Under the pieces are notes generated by a model, which was not told the DNA's origin, ran no database searches, and was given only the letters and a program-made list of their open reading frames with translations. A stretch of 64,000 nt of DNA from Paenibacillus camelliae (GTDB lineage Bacteria; Bacillota; Bacilli; Paenibacillales; Paenibacillaceae): positions 32,238-96,237 of the forward strand of contig NZ_JAMBNY010000016.1 in the NCBI RefSeq assembly GCF_023715345.1, written 5' to 3'. Position 1 is the first letter of the stretch. The number at the start of each line of letters is the position of its first letter. The position numbers and the translations under genes are program-made. This document shows positions 46,693 to 56,159 of the stretch, piece by piece.

Positions 46693-46762
46693 GCTATGAG
46701 CATTGAACTTTTCTAATGACAATGGTACACTTTGTCTCGATTCAACCTTAGGAGGTGCAGCA

Positions 46763-47824
46763 TTGGAAGCATCGGATGCAATAAAGGCAGTACAAGCAGG
46801 CAGGTTTTCACCTTTCTATGTACTGTACGGTAAGGATCGATACCGGATGGAGCAATTTGTAGAGTTGATAAAAAATAAAATGTTTCAGCCAGAAGATCAA
46901 AATATGGGGATTAATAAATATGATACGCAAGAAACCTCGCTTGATGAGATTATGATGGAGGCTGATTCTGCTCCATTTTTTATGGAGAAAAAGCTAATTC
47001 TCGTTAAGGACAGTGTTGTATTTGGGACAGGTAAGGACAACTCGAAGCTTGAGCATCGTCAAGAAGCGATATTAAATTATATCGAACATCCTCTGGAAAG
47101 CTCAGTTGTTGTATTTATCGTTAATGCTGAAAAGTTAGATGAACGAAAAAAGCTTGTAAAAAGCTTGAAAAATAGAAAAGTCATTATTCACTTTCCTGAG
47201 CTGGAGCCTAATCAATTGCTGCAATGGCTTAAAAAAAGGGCTGGAGAACAAGGAAGGCTGCTGGATCCTGATGGAGGAGAGCTTCTCATTCGAAGAGTTG
47301 GCGTGTCCATGCAGCAGCTGGTGCAGGAATTGGACAAGCTGTGCTTGCACGTAGGAGAACGTGGAGAGATCACACGGGAGCTTGTAGATCAGCTTATAGG
47401 CGTAACGGTTGAAGAAGATGTATTCCTGCTTGTAGATGCCATTGTGAATGTAAAGCTATCAGATGCGCTTGCGATGTATAAAGCGCTGCTAATTCGTAAG
47501 GAAGAGCCAATTAAGCTCGTTGCACTTATTGTACGACAAATTAGAATGATGATTCATATAAAAGAGCTTGAAGGGCATCACTATAGTCCTCAGCAAATTG
47601 CTGGAATGATTGGTGCTCACCCCTATGCAGTTAAACTAGCAGCTGAAAAATCAAAAGGCTACCAGAAAAAAAGATTAGCTGAGCTGCTCAGCTCATTAGC
47701 CGATCTTGATTATGGCATGAAAACTGGAAAAGTTGATAAAGCGTTAGGATTAGAGCTATTCATATTGTCACTAGGTAGTAGCTATACACTATCCTTTCAA
47801 AGCGAATCCTTTATGATGGATTAA
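46763..47824 (+). CDS. holA: DNA polymerase III, delta subunit (clamp loader)
   Basis: 353 aa from the TTG at 46763, preceded by AGGAGGTG; the longer frame from 46703 overlaps the terminator of the upstream operon. Typical fold: FYVLYGKDRYRMEQFVELI at the start, FFMEKKLILVKD, VEEDVFLLVDAI, and C-terminal KTGKVDKALGLELFILSL. Delta opens the beta clamp. In B. subtilis (yqeN) it also sits between comEC and rpsT. Confidence 0.92.
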   Translation: MEASDAIKAVQAGRFSPFYVLYGKDRYRMEQFVELIKNKMFQPEDQNMGINKYDTQETSLDEIMMEADSAPFFMEKKLILVKDSVVFGTGKDNSKLEHRQEAILNYIEHPLESSVVVFIVNAEKLDERKKLVKSLKNRKVIIHFPELEPNQLLQWLKKRAGEQGRLLDPDGGELLIRRVGVSMQQLVQELDKLCLHVGERGEITRELVDQLIGVTVEEDVFLLVDAIVNVKLSDALAMYKALLIRKEEPIKLVALIVRQIRMMIHIKELEGHHYSPQQIAGMIGAHPYAVKLAAEKSKGYQKKRLAELLSSLADLDYGMKTGKVDKALGLELFILSLGSSYTLSFQSESFMMD

Positions 47825-47867
47825 CAGTGAGAATGGCTGTAGCTGCTATTCACTTCAGAGCGTTCGT

Positions 47868-47915
47868 ACATAACCTCGTCCTTTACAAAGTCACAACAAG
47901 GGCGGGGTTATTTTA
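47868..47915 (+). terminator. Terminator of holA
   Basis: ATAACCTCGTCCTT pairs with AAGGGCGGGGTTAT, then TTTTA. Confidence 0.8.
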
Positions 47916-48120
47916 TATTTATAGCGATACATATACATGTAGGAGTAAAAACAATACGAATAAGACGAAATAGTAGACTAGCTTAATCAGAAGGTATGAT
48001 TAGAAATGGGGAATTGAATTTAATTTTGAAAGGAAATGAAAGTAATATTCGTAAGGAGCATCTAAAGGGTGCTACAAGAGGTAAGTATTTTATGAAGTAG
48101 AATGAAGGGTGAGATTTCGT
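47916..48120 (+). other. Leader region of the MFS gene with a possible 34-codon peptide
   Basis: A frame from ATG 47996 to TAG 48100 has an AAGGT directly before it and encodes a basic 34-aa peptide starting MIRNGELNLILKG. A hairpin AGCATCT/GGGTGCT with an AAA loop lies at about 48057-48073. It may be a regulatory leader peptide; nothing proves translation. Confidence 0.3.
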
Positions 48121-49437
48121 TTGACACAACAAAAATCATTTGCAAGATTTTTAATTGTATGGTTTGGGCAGTTGATCTCTATGATTGGTATTGGACTTAC
48201 TGCATTTTCACTTGGAGTATATGCATTTGAAACGACGAATACGGCAACTGCTGTTGCGTTAATTACGTTGTTTGCTTTTGTACCTAACATATTGTTGCGT
48301 CCGATCGGTGGAGTGCTGGCAGATCGTTACGATCGACGTCTCATGATGATTGTCGGTGATCTAGGTGCAGCTATAGGCTTGATGTTCATACTTATGATGA
48401 TGTTAACGAATAATATTGAGCTTTGGCATATTTATGTCGGTGTCTCAATTAGCTCGATTTTTTCATCCTTGCAGGCCCCGGCATATCGTGCCTCCGCAAC
48501 AGATTTACTAGAGGAGAAGGACTTCTCCAAAGGGAGTGGACTTGTTCAGCTTGCAGAATCAGCAAAATTTTTATTCTCACCCATCATTGCGGGCATACTA
48601 TTATCGATTACGACAATTGAGATCATATTAGTCATTAATATAATGACATACCTCGTTGCAATACTAGCGGTGTTTTTTATTCGAAAGAAGCTGATTGCGG
48701 CTTCACAGCACGAAGAGCGCAAGCCTTGGTATTACGAAATAATAGAGGGCTGGAATACGATAAAAAATAATCGAGGTGTTCTGCTACTTGTTATCATTGT
48801 GTCGATTATTACCTTCTATCTTGGATTTCTGGAGACGTTAATTGGGCCTATGCTTTTATCATTTACAACTGCCAAAACACTAGGGATGTTCCAGTCTATA
48901 AGTGCGATTGGCATGCTTATAACCTCATTACTGATCGGGATGTTTTCGTTAACGAAGCGTTATTCCTCTATGCTTGTTATGGGCTTGGTGTTAGCTGGCT
49001 TTGCTTTCGCAATGCTTGGCACCACGACGAATATTTATATGCTCATTTTTGCAGGCTTTTTATTTTTAGGATCGTTGCCATTTGTTAATACGAGTGCGGA
49101 TGTGCTCGTTAGGCGAAACATTCCCAATGATAAGCAAGGTCGTGTCTGGGGGATTATTGGAATCCTGTCGCAAGTAGGCTTTATTATTGCGTATAGTACT
49201 GCTGGTCTACTTGCCGATAAGGTGTTTAATCCTTTGCTTGTGGAAGGTGGGAAATTAGCAGGTTCAGTCGGTTCTGTTATTGGAGTAGGTCCAGGCAGAG
49301 GGATTGGGTTGTTATTTATAATAGCAGGTTTTCTTGTCGTCGTTGTCGCGCTATTGACTTCACGGATACGAGCTATTCAAGCTCTGGACGAGGAGAACAA
49401 TTTACATACTGCTCCTGTTAGTAATGTGCTCCATTAG
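48121..49437 (+). CDS. MFS transporter, DHA3/macrolide-efflux-like
   Basis: 438 aa, 12 transmembrane helices. The MFS motif A region is VLADRYDRRLMM (about 66-77). Closest type by pattern is the MefA/YfmO-like drug exporter group (FLIVWFGQLISMIGIGLTAF at the start). TTG at 48121 with AAGGGTGAG upstream; GTG at 48109 overlaps that SD. Substrate unknown. It interrupts the usual holA-rpsT order. Confidence 0.85.
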   Translation: MTQQKSFARFLIVWFGQLISMIGIGLTAFSLGVYAFETTNTATAVALITLFAFVPNILLRPIGGVLADRYDRRLMMIVGDLGAAIGLMFILMMMLTNNIELWHIYVGVSISSIFSSLQAPAYRASATDLLEEKDFSKGSGLVQLAESAKFLFSPIIAGILLSITTIEIILVINIMTYLVAILAVFFIRKKLIAASQHEERKPWYYEIIEGWNTIKNNRGVLLLVIIVSIITFYLGFLETLIGPMLLSFTTAKTLGMFQSISAIGMLITSLLIGMFSLTKRYSSMLVMGLVLAGFAFAMLGTTTNIYMLIFAGFLFLGSLPFVNTSADVLVRRNIPNDKQGRVWGIIGILSQVGFIIAYSTAGLLADKVFNPLLVEGGKLAGSVGSVIGVGPGRGIGLLFIIAGFLVVVVALLTSRIRAIQALDEENNLHTAPVSNVLH

Positions 49438-49440
49438 TTG

Positions 49441-49552
49441 CTCCGTAAATGGTGGGGTTCTATAGCCGTTGTAGTGTTGAGCATCGCTACGTAAATGGTG
49501 AGGTTCTATAGCCGTTGTAGTGTTGAGCATCGCTACGTAAATGGTGAGGTTC
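49441..49552. repeat. Tandem repeat A, 46-bp period
   Basis: Two full copies (starts 49445 and 49491) and a partial third (49537). Each begins GTAAATGGTGAGGTT and continues with CTATAGCCGTTGTAGTG. The first differs by GGGG for GAGG. It abuts the palindromic core. Confidence 0.92.
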
Positions 49553-49633
49553 CAATTGCTGTTGCCCTCTGATTTCTGGAAGGGGATTAATGGTAGAAAT
49601 CAGAGGACAAAGGCAACCGCTTCGCTTTTCCAC
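49553..49633. repeat. 81-bp palindromic core element, copy 1
   Basis: Begins CAATTGCTGTTGCC and ends CGCTTTTCCAC. It folds with arms CCTCTGATTTCT/AGAAATCAGAGG and outer TTGCC/GGCAA. An inverted copy with the same length and a few substitutions lies at 52096-52176. Confidence 0.92.
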
Positions 49634-49634
49634 T

Positions 49635-49856
49635 CTCACCATTTACTCCGCTGTAGCGTCGTTATGGCGGATGCAACGAAGCGAACCTCACCATTTACTC
49701 CGCTGTAGCGTCGTTATGGCGGATGCAACGAAGCGAACCTCACCATTTACTCCGCTGTAACGTCGTTATGGCGGATGCAACGAAGCGAACCTCACCATTT
49801 ACTCCGCTGTAGCGTCGTTATGGCGGATGCAACGAAGTGAACCTCACCATTTATCC
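49635..49856. repeat. Tandem repeat B, 52-bp period, four copies plus a partial
   Basis: Copies start at 49635, 49687, 49739 and 49791, with a truncated fifth at 49843. Each begins CTCACCATTTACTCCGCTG and is nearly identical. The first 15 bp are the reverse complement of the start of repeat A. Confidence 0.95.
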
Positions 49857-50177
49857 AACTATAATATCATCGTGAGCATTCGCTTCAATTAATATTTCTC
49901 GCTCTTCACTCCGCTAATGGTCATCGTGGTTGTCGCTCCACGGTTACAATCTTCAATTGTTTTGCTGCTCTTCCTGAGCCGCATGCCTAATCACTATTAC
50001 CAGCCATTCTCTTCGCAGATACTGTGCTTTAGCCACCGGTACTAATCTACTACTGTAACAACTGCCGTTATTGCTGTGTACGAGCACTCTATGCATTTTC
50101 TAGCATAATTGCTTTGAGAAGCTTTACTAAGAAGTAGCCACACTCCTTGCAATGCTAGGTTCCCGTATTAAAACACA
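49857..50177. other. Gene-free stretch between repeat B and the rpsT terminator
   Basis: No ORF or RNA recognised. A weak echo of the repeat (CACTCCGCTAATGGTCATCG near 49907) suggests decayed array sequence. Confidence 0.5.
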
Positions 50178-50209
50178 CAAAAAAACCTCGACCAGAGGAC
50201 GAGGTTTTA
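50178..50209 (-). terminator. Terminator of rpsT
   Basis: On the minus strand AAAACCTCG/CGAGGTTTT arms, followed by a T-run. Confidence 0.88.
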
Positions 50210-50222
50210 CATTCATCGGCTA

Positions 50223-50495
50223 TTAAGCTTGTGCGCTAAGAGCGTTCAATCTTTTAGCAAGACGAGATTTTTTGCGGGCAGCCGCATTTTTATGAATTAG
50301 GCCTTTAGTTACAGCCTTGTCCAATTTCTTCGAAGCAGTGATCAAAGCAGCTTTTGCAGCTTCAACATCAGCGCCTGCAATAGCTTGGTCAGCTGTTTTA
50401 ACTGCAGTACGAAGTGCAGAACGTTGAGAAGCGTTCAGTGCGCGACGTTTTTCATTAGTTTTTACACGTTTGATCGCGGATTTAATGTTTGGCAT
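50223..50495 (-). CDS. rpsT: 30S ribosomal protein S20
   Basis: 90 aa from the ATG at 50495 (AGGAGGTG at 6 nt; the GTG-type start at 50504 is within the SD). [18 protein letters not shown] opening and an Ala/Lys-rich three-helix body, ending [10 protein letters not shown]. Primary 16S-binding protein. It lies opposite to its neighbours, as in B. subtilis. Confidence 0.97.
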   Translation of the reverse strand: MPNIKSAIKRVKTNEKRRALNASQRSALRTAVKTADQAIAGADVEAAKAALITASKKLDKAVTKGLIHKNAAARKKSRLAKRLNALSAQA

Positions 50496-50688
50496 GGAAT
50501 TCACCTCCTAGACTAGTCAAAGCGTTTCATGTTCCAGAAACCTGTTCAACACAACTTAAAATATATTAGCATGTGCGTAGTCAAAATGCAAGAGCAGAGC
50601 GGTGATAAACATTAAAATGGCTGTGCATGAATTGTTGTACAAGAGCGAACAATACGAATGTAAAACAATGATAGAGGAGGCATTTAAA

Positions 50689-51693
50689 ATGTCAGAACTT
50701 GATTTATCTCCATATCAGGTACGTACTGATCTAGCAATCGAAGCTGTTGAGATGGCTACGGAGCTAGCGACCGCCCCAATTACTGGTGTCGAAAAGGAAA
50801 CGTTTGAAGATCAAGGGATTACCATTACACGCTTGCACGTGCAAAATCAAGTAGGTTCTCAAGCTATCGGTAAAATGGTCGGCAGATATGTAACGATTGA
50901 GGTGCCTCAGCTGCGCAATGGGGATACGACGCTACAGGATCGTGTAGCTACACATATGGCGAAGGAGTTCGAATTGTTTCTTCAGCGGCTTTCTATTACA
51001 AAGGATGCAAAGGTATTAATTGTAGGACTCGGTAACTGGAATGTAACACCAGATGCTCTTGGTCCTATCGTAGTGGAAAATGTTATGGTAACGAGGCACT
51101 TTTTCGAGCTGATGCCAAACGACGTAGCGCCTGGCTACCGTCCAGTAAGTGCTGTGTCACCTGGTGTACTCGGAATAACAGGGATTGAATCGAGCGAAAT
51201 TGTTAGAGGAATTGTCGACCAGTCGAAGCCTGATCTTGTTATCGCGATAGATGCACTTGCTTCTAAGTCCATAGAGAGAGTGAATACAACCATTCAAATA
51301 GCTGATATTGGTATTCATCCTGGATCAGGCATTGGAAACAAACGTAAAGGATTAACACAAGAAACACTAGGCGTCCCTGTGATTGCAATCGGTGTCCCAA
51401 CAGTTCTTTATGCATCAACCATCGTTAACAACACCATTGATCTAATGCGCAATCACCTTGCAAAAAACAATGGCGATAACGATAAAATTTTCGGGCTACT
51501 TAATCAAATGAATGAGCAGGAGCGACTGTCGTTAGTAAAAGAAGTACTGGAGCCAATTGGTCACAACATGCTCGTGACACCGAAAGAAATCGATGAATTT
51601 ATCGAGGATATAGGTAACATCATTGCCAGTGGATTAAATGCATCGCTACATGAGGCAATCGATACGAACAATGTAGGTGCATATACACATTAA
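50689..51693 (+). CDS. gpr: GPR germination endopeptidase for small acid-soluble proteins
   Basis: 334 aa from the ATG at 50689 (AGAGGAGG at 9 nt); the open frame upstream to 50602 lacks an SD. A25 family: the start SPYQVRTDLAIEAVEMA carries the propeptide region that is removed on activation; VGLGNWNVTPDALGP, IDALASKSIERVNTTIQIAD and GIHPGSGIGNKRKGL are conserved. Made in the forespore and activated at the end of sporulation; degrades SASPs at germination. A sigma-G promoter was sought near 50560-50640 without a convincing match. Confidence 0.95.
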   Translation: MSELDLSPYQVRTDLAIEAVEMATELATAPITGVEKETFEDQGITITRLHVQNQVGSQAIGKMVGRYVTIEVPQLRNGDTTLQDRVATHMAKEFELFLQRLSITKDAKVLIVGLGNWNVTPDALGPIVVENVMVTRHFFELMPNDVAPGYRPVSAVSPGVLGITGIESSEIVRGIVDQSKPDLVIAIDALASKSIERVNTTIQIADIGIHPGSGIGNKRKGLTQETLGVPVIAIGVPTVLYASTIVNNTIDLMRNHLAKNNGDNDKIFGLLNQMNEQERLSLVKEVLEPIGHNMLVTPKEIDEFIEDIGNIIASGLNASLHEAIDTNNVGAYTH

Positions 51694-51714
51694 ATGTGAA
51701 TGGAATCCTTATCG

Positions 51715-51759
51715 GGGCTGTGACAAAAGCAAAGCGTTTGCTTTTGTCACAGCCCTTTT
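51715..51759 (+). terminator. Terminator of gpr
   Basis: About 19 perfectly paired bases (GGGCTGTGACAAAAGCAAA and its complement) with a three-base loop, then TTTT. Confidence 0.93.
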
Positions 51760-51777
51760 AAGCTTGATTATGTGAAC

Positions 51778-52095
51778 TAGGCACAGCTCACAAATAACCT
51801 AGCGGAGTAAGTGGCGAATTGAAACCACGCAGCACAGCCCACTTTACACACCCGGTGGAGTAACGGCGAAGTTATCCAACGAAGCGATACCACACAAGTC
51901 GTCTCAATGGAGTATGTCACGATGTTGATCCCAAGAAGCGATGCCACATGCTGTTCCTATTGAACACATGCCGTTCCTATTGAGTAAGTGGTGAGATGCC
52001 ACGAAGAGATACCCCGACAGAACACTCCAAGAAGTAACACAAGGTGAACAACGCAGCAATACACACAAGCTGCTCCAGCGGAGCAAACGGTGAGA
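51778..52095. repeat. Degenerate array of the same repeat family
   Basis: At least five diverged units contain a GGAGTAA-type core followed by GGTGA or GGCGA and then an AAGCGATACC-like tail (near 51800, 51858, 51908, 51988, 52078). No reading frame is convincing. Confidence 0.65.
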
Positions 52096-52176
52096 GTGGA
52101 AAAGCGAAGCGGTTGCCTTTGTCCTCTGATTTCTACTATTAATCTCCTTCCAGAAATCAGAGGGCAACAGCAATTG
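52096..52176. repeat. 81-bp palindromic core element, copy 2 (inverted)
   Basis: Reverse complement of 49553-49633 with a few substitutions. Similarity continues about 20 bp on each side (CAGCGGAG...GGTGAGAGTGG and CAATTG...CTCACC). Confidence 0.92.
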
Positions 52177-52272
52177 AAAGCTCACCGTTTGCGGAGCGCT
52201 GAAATCAGAGGGCAACAGCAATTGAAACCTCACCGTTTGCGGAGCGCTGAAACCTCACCGTTCACGTAGCGC
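52153..52272. repeat. 48-bp tandem duplication next to core copy 2
   Basis: GAAATCAGAGGGCAACAGC begins at 52153 and again at 52201 (48-bp period) and each copy ends CTCACCGTTTGCGGAGCGCT. A third, shorter copy (CTCACCGTTCACGTAGCGCC) follows. One arm of the palindrome has been duplicated. Confidence 0.88.
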
Positions 52273-52377
52273 CTAAAGTCTCTCATTCTATCAATTCCAA
52301 AATATAGTTCTAGCACAGCGAGCAGGCTCATAGAGTAGAAGTAGAATGATAGAAATCAACTGGAGAGGGAGATTGCA

Positions 52378-53592
52378 ATGGAAAGAGAGCTTAAACTAAC
52401 GGTAGCGACCGAACGTTGGAATAGTGCGGAGGAATGGAAGGAATTAAAAGGCTATGCCAAAACATTTATGCTGTTAATGCTATTATCGATGACGTTCGTT
52501 ATATTGATCGGAATCGGTTCGTATATGAGACATGAGATAAGTGCAAAGCAAACGACGTATGGTCTTGCAACAGTTGACATCAAGCAGTCTGCACTACAGG
52601 GAATGCTTGCCGAAGAGCTGCCTTATTACGCGTCCAATCAGAAGCTAGACACGTTCTCTTTATCAAGCTTAGGACTATGGCTGCTAGAAAAGGTAACAAA
52701 TGTATCATTACTCGATCCAGCTAGCCTTGTTGCTAGTGAGATGCTATATAGCAGTGTAGAAGAGCAATCTACATTAATCCATGGAGGAGAAGGCTCCGAT
52801 CCGGCGATAGCACCACAGGATGATAAGAACATGAGCTTAGCGCCGATTGATGACGAGTATTTGGACGAACTGTTAGCAGAAGTGGGCAATGACAATAGCA
52901 GCGAACCAGATGAGGTTCCAGTTGCGCCGGAGCAAGAAGAGGAACCGGCTCAACCACAAGGAGTAGAGAGTGCTGCTAAGCCAGTTGCATTCATCTATCA
53001 CACTCATAACCGCGAATCGTGGAATTCTGAAACTTCGAACGATGATGCACAATCAACGAAGAACAATATAACATTAGTTGGTCAGCGATTAGCCGAGGAG
53101 CTAGAGAAGCATGGGCTAGGAGCGATGGTATCCGATACGGATTATCCAACCGCTGTACCTGACTATGAGTGGGAGTATAGCTATAAATACTCTCGTAAAA
53201 CGGTTAAAGAAGCGATTGCAAGCAACGACGAGCTGCAATATGTATTTGATTTGCATCGTGATTCTCAAGCTAGAAAATATACGACAGCTGAAATTAATGG
53301 TGAGAGCTATGCACAGGTATACTTTATTATTGGACAACGTAATCCAAATTGGAAAGAAAACGAAGCGTTTGCCCTGAAAATTCATGAGAAGCTTGAAGAG
53401 CAGTATCCAGGTTTATCTCGTGGCATTTGGGGGAAAAATGCGAATAGCGGCAATGCGGAATATAATCAGACGTTGTCCAGTCAAAGCGTTTTAATAGAAG
53501 TTGGCGGTATAGACAATACGCTTGAAGAAAGCTATCGAACGGCGAAGGCTTTAGCTGACGTTATTGCACAAATCCATCAATCTGAGGGCTAG
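52378..53592 (+). CDS. spoIIP: Stage II sporulation protein P, peptidoglycan amidase
   Basis: 404 aa. N-terminal membrane helix (about 30-50), a variable acidic linker (about 130-195), then the SpoIIP amidase/endopeptidase domain beginning FIYHTHNRESWNSE (about 204-217; His and Glu zinc ligands), VFDLHRDSQ and VLIEVGGIDNTLEES. With SpoIID and SpoIIM it thins septal peptidoglycan for engulfment. ATG at 52378 after GAGAGGGAG. Immediately upstream lie the repeat arrays. Confidence 0.95.
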   Translation: MERELKLTVATERWNSAEEWKELKGYAKTFMLLMLLSMTFVILIGIGSYMRHEISAKQTTYGLATVDIKQSALQGMLAEELPYYASNQKLDTFSLSSLGLWLLEKVTNVSLLDPASLVASEMLYSSVEEQSTLIHGGEGSDPAIAPQDDKNMSLAPIDDEYLDELLAEVGNDNSSEPDEVPVAPEQEEEPAQPQGVESAAKPVAFIYHTHNRESWNSETSNDDAQSTKNNITLVGQRLAEELEKHGLGAMVSDTDYPTAVPDYEWEYSYKYSRKTVKEAIASNDELQYVFDLHRDSQARKYTTAEINGESYAQVYFIIGQRNPNWKENEAFALKIHEKLEEQYPGLSRGIWGKNANSGNAEYNQTLSSQSVLIEVGGIDNTLEESYRTAKALADVIAQIHQSEG

Positions 53593-53609
53593 TAAAGGAG
53601 GGAGTAGCT

Positions 53610-54074
53610 ATGTTTCGCAATAAGGCTTGGAAGTGGCTCGTATTGGGAGGTGCCATTACGGTCATCTTGCTGTACATGCTCGAAATGACAACGACAGGTA
53701 TAGAGCGCATTTATGGTCCACTGGATGAAACTGCGGCTGCGGCACAATCTCAGACAAGCAACGAGAAAGCTATCGGTCTAATCCCTATTGAAGCTGCTGA
53801 TGATACTCAAGCCTCTGACAGTTTCAAAACGAACTTTACTCCAAAAAGCCCGATTGATAAGGAAATTGCTGCACTAGAGGCTGAAATCGCAGAGCTGAAA
53901 CGACTTGCACTGCTTAAAGAAAAGGAAGAGCTTCAGCAAAAGCTTTTATTAAATGAGGATGCAGCTAAACCAGCTGTAAATCGAGTGGCTGATACGACTT
54001 CCGAGGTACTGCAAAACGCTTCTTCATCTGGCCTGCAATTTATAGCCAAATTATTTAGCAATGTGATTGATTAG
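53610..54074 (+). CDS. Membrane-anchored coiled-coil protein in the yqxA position
   Basis: 154 aa. One N-terminal helix (about 8-24), a Thr/Ala-rich linker, a coiled coil (about 88-118, KEIAALEAEIAELKRLALLKEKEEL) and a polar tail. It starts 17 bp after spoIIP (AAAGGAGGG SD). In B. subtilis yqxA lies here between spoIIP and lepA; position and N-terminal helix fit, but sequence similarity cannot be confirmed. Confidence 0.65.
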   Translation: MFRNKAWKWLVLGGAITVILLYMLEMTTTGIERIYGPLDETAAAAQSQTSNEKAIGLIPIEAADDTQASDSFKTNFTPKSPIDKEIAALEAEIAELKRLALLKEKEELQQKLLLNEDAAKPAVNRVADTTSEVLQNASSSGLQFIAKLFSNVID

Positions 54075-54082
54075 GTGATACG

Positions 54083-54142
54083 ATGTGTCGACAGGATGTG
54101 CTTTCAATAAAGCCTTTCCTGCCGACACATTTGCTTTTTTTA
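54083..54142 (+). terminator. Terminator of the spoIIP operon
   Basis: ATGTGTCG-CAGGA and TCCTG-CGACACAT arms with a 20-nt loop, then a T-rich tail. Confidence 0.85.
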
Positions 54143-54240
54143 TAAGCATTAAAACTTTTATATACGTGTCCATTGATGTGAATAACGTTTAACGGTATAA
54201 TAGGTTGATTGATTATTCAAGGAATGTGTGGAGGTTAGGC

Positions 54241-56058
54241 ATGACCGACGTTCGCGAAAGACAGAAGAAAATTAGAAATTTTTCGATTATCGCTCATATT
54301 GACCATGGAAAGTCGACATTAGCGGACAGAATTATTGAGCTAACTGGAGGGCTCAGCTCACGTGAAATGCAGACACAGGTGCTTGATAAGATGGACCTGG
54401 AACGTGAGCGTGGTATTACGATTAAGCTTCAGTCTGTACGATTGACATATCGTGCGAAGGATGGCGAAGAGTACTTACTCAACTTGATCGATACACCTGG
54501 ACACGTCGACTTTACATATGAAGTATCACGAAGCCTAGCGGCTTGTGAGGGTGCTTTATTAGTTGTCGATGCTGCACAAGGGATTGAGGCTCAAACGCTA
54601 GCTAACGTTTACCTAGCGCTTGATAATAATTTGGAAATTATACCGGTTCTTAATAAAATAGATCTGCCAAGCGCGGAGCCTGATCGTGTGAAGCAAGAAA
54701 TCGAGGATGTCATTGGACTTGATGCAAGTGAAGCTGTGCATGCATCTGCAAAAGCCGGTATTGGAATAGAGGATATTCTTGAGCAGGTCGTAGCTAATGT
54801 GCCAGCGCCTGAGGGTGATCCTGAAGCGCCACTCCAAGCTCTTATATTTGACTCTCATTACGATCCATACAAAGGTGTTATCGTCTATGTCCGTGTAGTA
54901 AACGGCTCAATTAAGGCAGGTCAAAACATTCGCTTTATGGCAACGAATGCGGAGTTTGAGGTTATTGAGGTGGGCTGCTTTACACCGAAAGCAGTAATCG
55001 TTGATGAGCTTCGCGTAGGCGATGTTGGATTTGTTGTAGCGGGCATTAAAAATGTGAAGGATACTCGCGTCGGGGATACGATTACCGATGCTGATCGTCC
55101 AGCAGGTGAGGGGCTGCCAGGTTATCGCCGTATTAACCCGATGGTTTATTGTGGCCTATATCCAATTGACTCACAGGACTACAATGACCTGCGTGAGGCA
55201 CTAGAAAAGCTAGAGCTAAATGACGCATCCCTTCGTTACGAGCCGGAGAGCTCGACTGCGCTTGGATTCGGTTTCCGTTGTGGATTTCTAGGCTTACTGC
55301 ACATGGAGGTTATTCAGGAGCGGATTGAGCGCGAGTTCAATATCCCACTGATAACGACTGCACCGAGCGTTATTTATCGAGTAACATTGACGAACGGAAA
55401 CGTATTAGAAATAGACAATCCTTCTAATTATCCAGATTCCAGTAAGCTTGATTTTGTTGAGGAGCCGTTCGTTAAAGCAAGTATTATTGTGCCAAATGAT
55501 TATGTTGGTTCCGTTATGGAGCTATGTCAGAATAAACGCGGTGAATTTATTAATATGGAATATTTGGATGAGAATCGTGTCACGATTACGTACAATCTTC
55601 CATTAGCCGAGATCGTTTATGACTTCTTTGACCAACTGAAATCAAGCACTAAGGGATATGCATCCTTCGATTATGAGCTGATCGGTTACCGTAAATCCAA
55701 CCTTGTGAAAATGGATATTATGCTAAATGGTGAGCAAGTCGATGCGTTGTCAGTCATCGTTCACCGTGATCGTGCTCATCACCGAGGACGGATTATCTGT
55801 GAAAAGCTTAGAGGCTTAATTCCTCGACAAATGTTCGAGGTGCCTGTTCAAGCCTCGATCGGAACGAAAATTATTGCTCGTGAAACCGTTAAAGCGATGC
55901 GTAAAAACGTATTAGCCAAATGCTATGGCGGTGACATTAGCCGTAAGCGTAAGCTGCTTGAAAAGCAAAAAGAAGGTAAGAAGCGCATGAAGCAGGTTGG
56001 TAACGTTGAAGTACCGCAGGAAGCGTTTATGGCGGTATTGAAGATCGACGAAGATTAA
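54241..56058 (+). CDS. lepA: Translation factor LepA (EF4)
   Basis: 605 aa from the ATG at 54241 (GGAGG at good spacing; the open frame upstream to 54205 lacks an SD). GTPase motifs [31 protein letters not shown] and ASAKAG; then EF-G domains II, III and V and the LepA-specific C-terminal domain ([23 protein letters not shown], split). Helps 30S assembly and translation. Followed by hemW as in other Bacilli. Confidence 0.97.
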   Translation: MTDVRERQKKIRNFSIIAHIDHGKSTLADRIIELTGGLSSREMQTQVLDKMDLERERGITIKLQSVRLTYRAKDGEEYLLNLIDTPGHVDFTYEVSRSLAACEGALLVVDAAQGIEAQTLANVYLALDNNLEIIPVLNKIDLPSAEPDRVKQEIEDVIGLDASEAVHASAKAGIGIEDILEQVVANVPAPEGDPEAPLQALIFDSHYDPYKGVIVYVRVVNGSIKAGQNIRFMATNAEFEVIEVGCFTPKAVIVDELRVGDVGFVVAGIKNVKDTRVGDTITDADRPAGEGLPGYRRINPMVYCGLYPIDSQDYNDLREALEKLELNDASLRYEPESSTALGFGFRCGFLGLLHMEVIQERIEREFNIPLITTAPSVIYRVTLTNGNVLEIDNPSNYPDSSKLDFVEEPFVKASIIVPNDYVGSVMELCQNKRGEFINMEYLDENRVTITYNLPLAEIVYDFFDQLKSSTKGYASFDYELIGYRKSNLVKMDIMLNGEQVDALSVIVHRDRAHHRGRIICEKLRGLIPRQMFEVPVQASIGTKIIARETVKAMRKNVLAKCYGGDISRKRKLLEKQKEGKKRMKQVGNVEVPQEAFMAVLKIDED

Positions 56059-56088
56059 TAGCTGCTGCATGATTGCAGCTTTTATGAA

Positions 56089-56140
56089 GGGCTGGCTTTG
56101 TTGTCGATGTGCATATCGGTGACGAAGCAGCCCTTTTTTA
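56089..56140 (+). terminator. Terminator between lepA and hemW
   Basis: GGGCTG/CAGCCC with inner partial pairing and a six-T run. Confidence 0.75.
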
Positions 56141-56159
56141 TACGAAAGGAGGAGTATGA

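Noticed and set aside
49441..52272. CRISPR array
   Set aside because: Spacers are repeated copies, the shared motif occurs in both orientations and is degenerate, and no cas gene is in the window.
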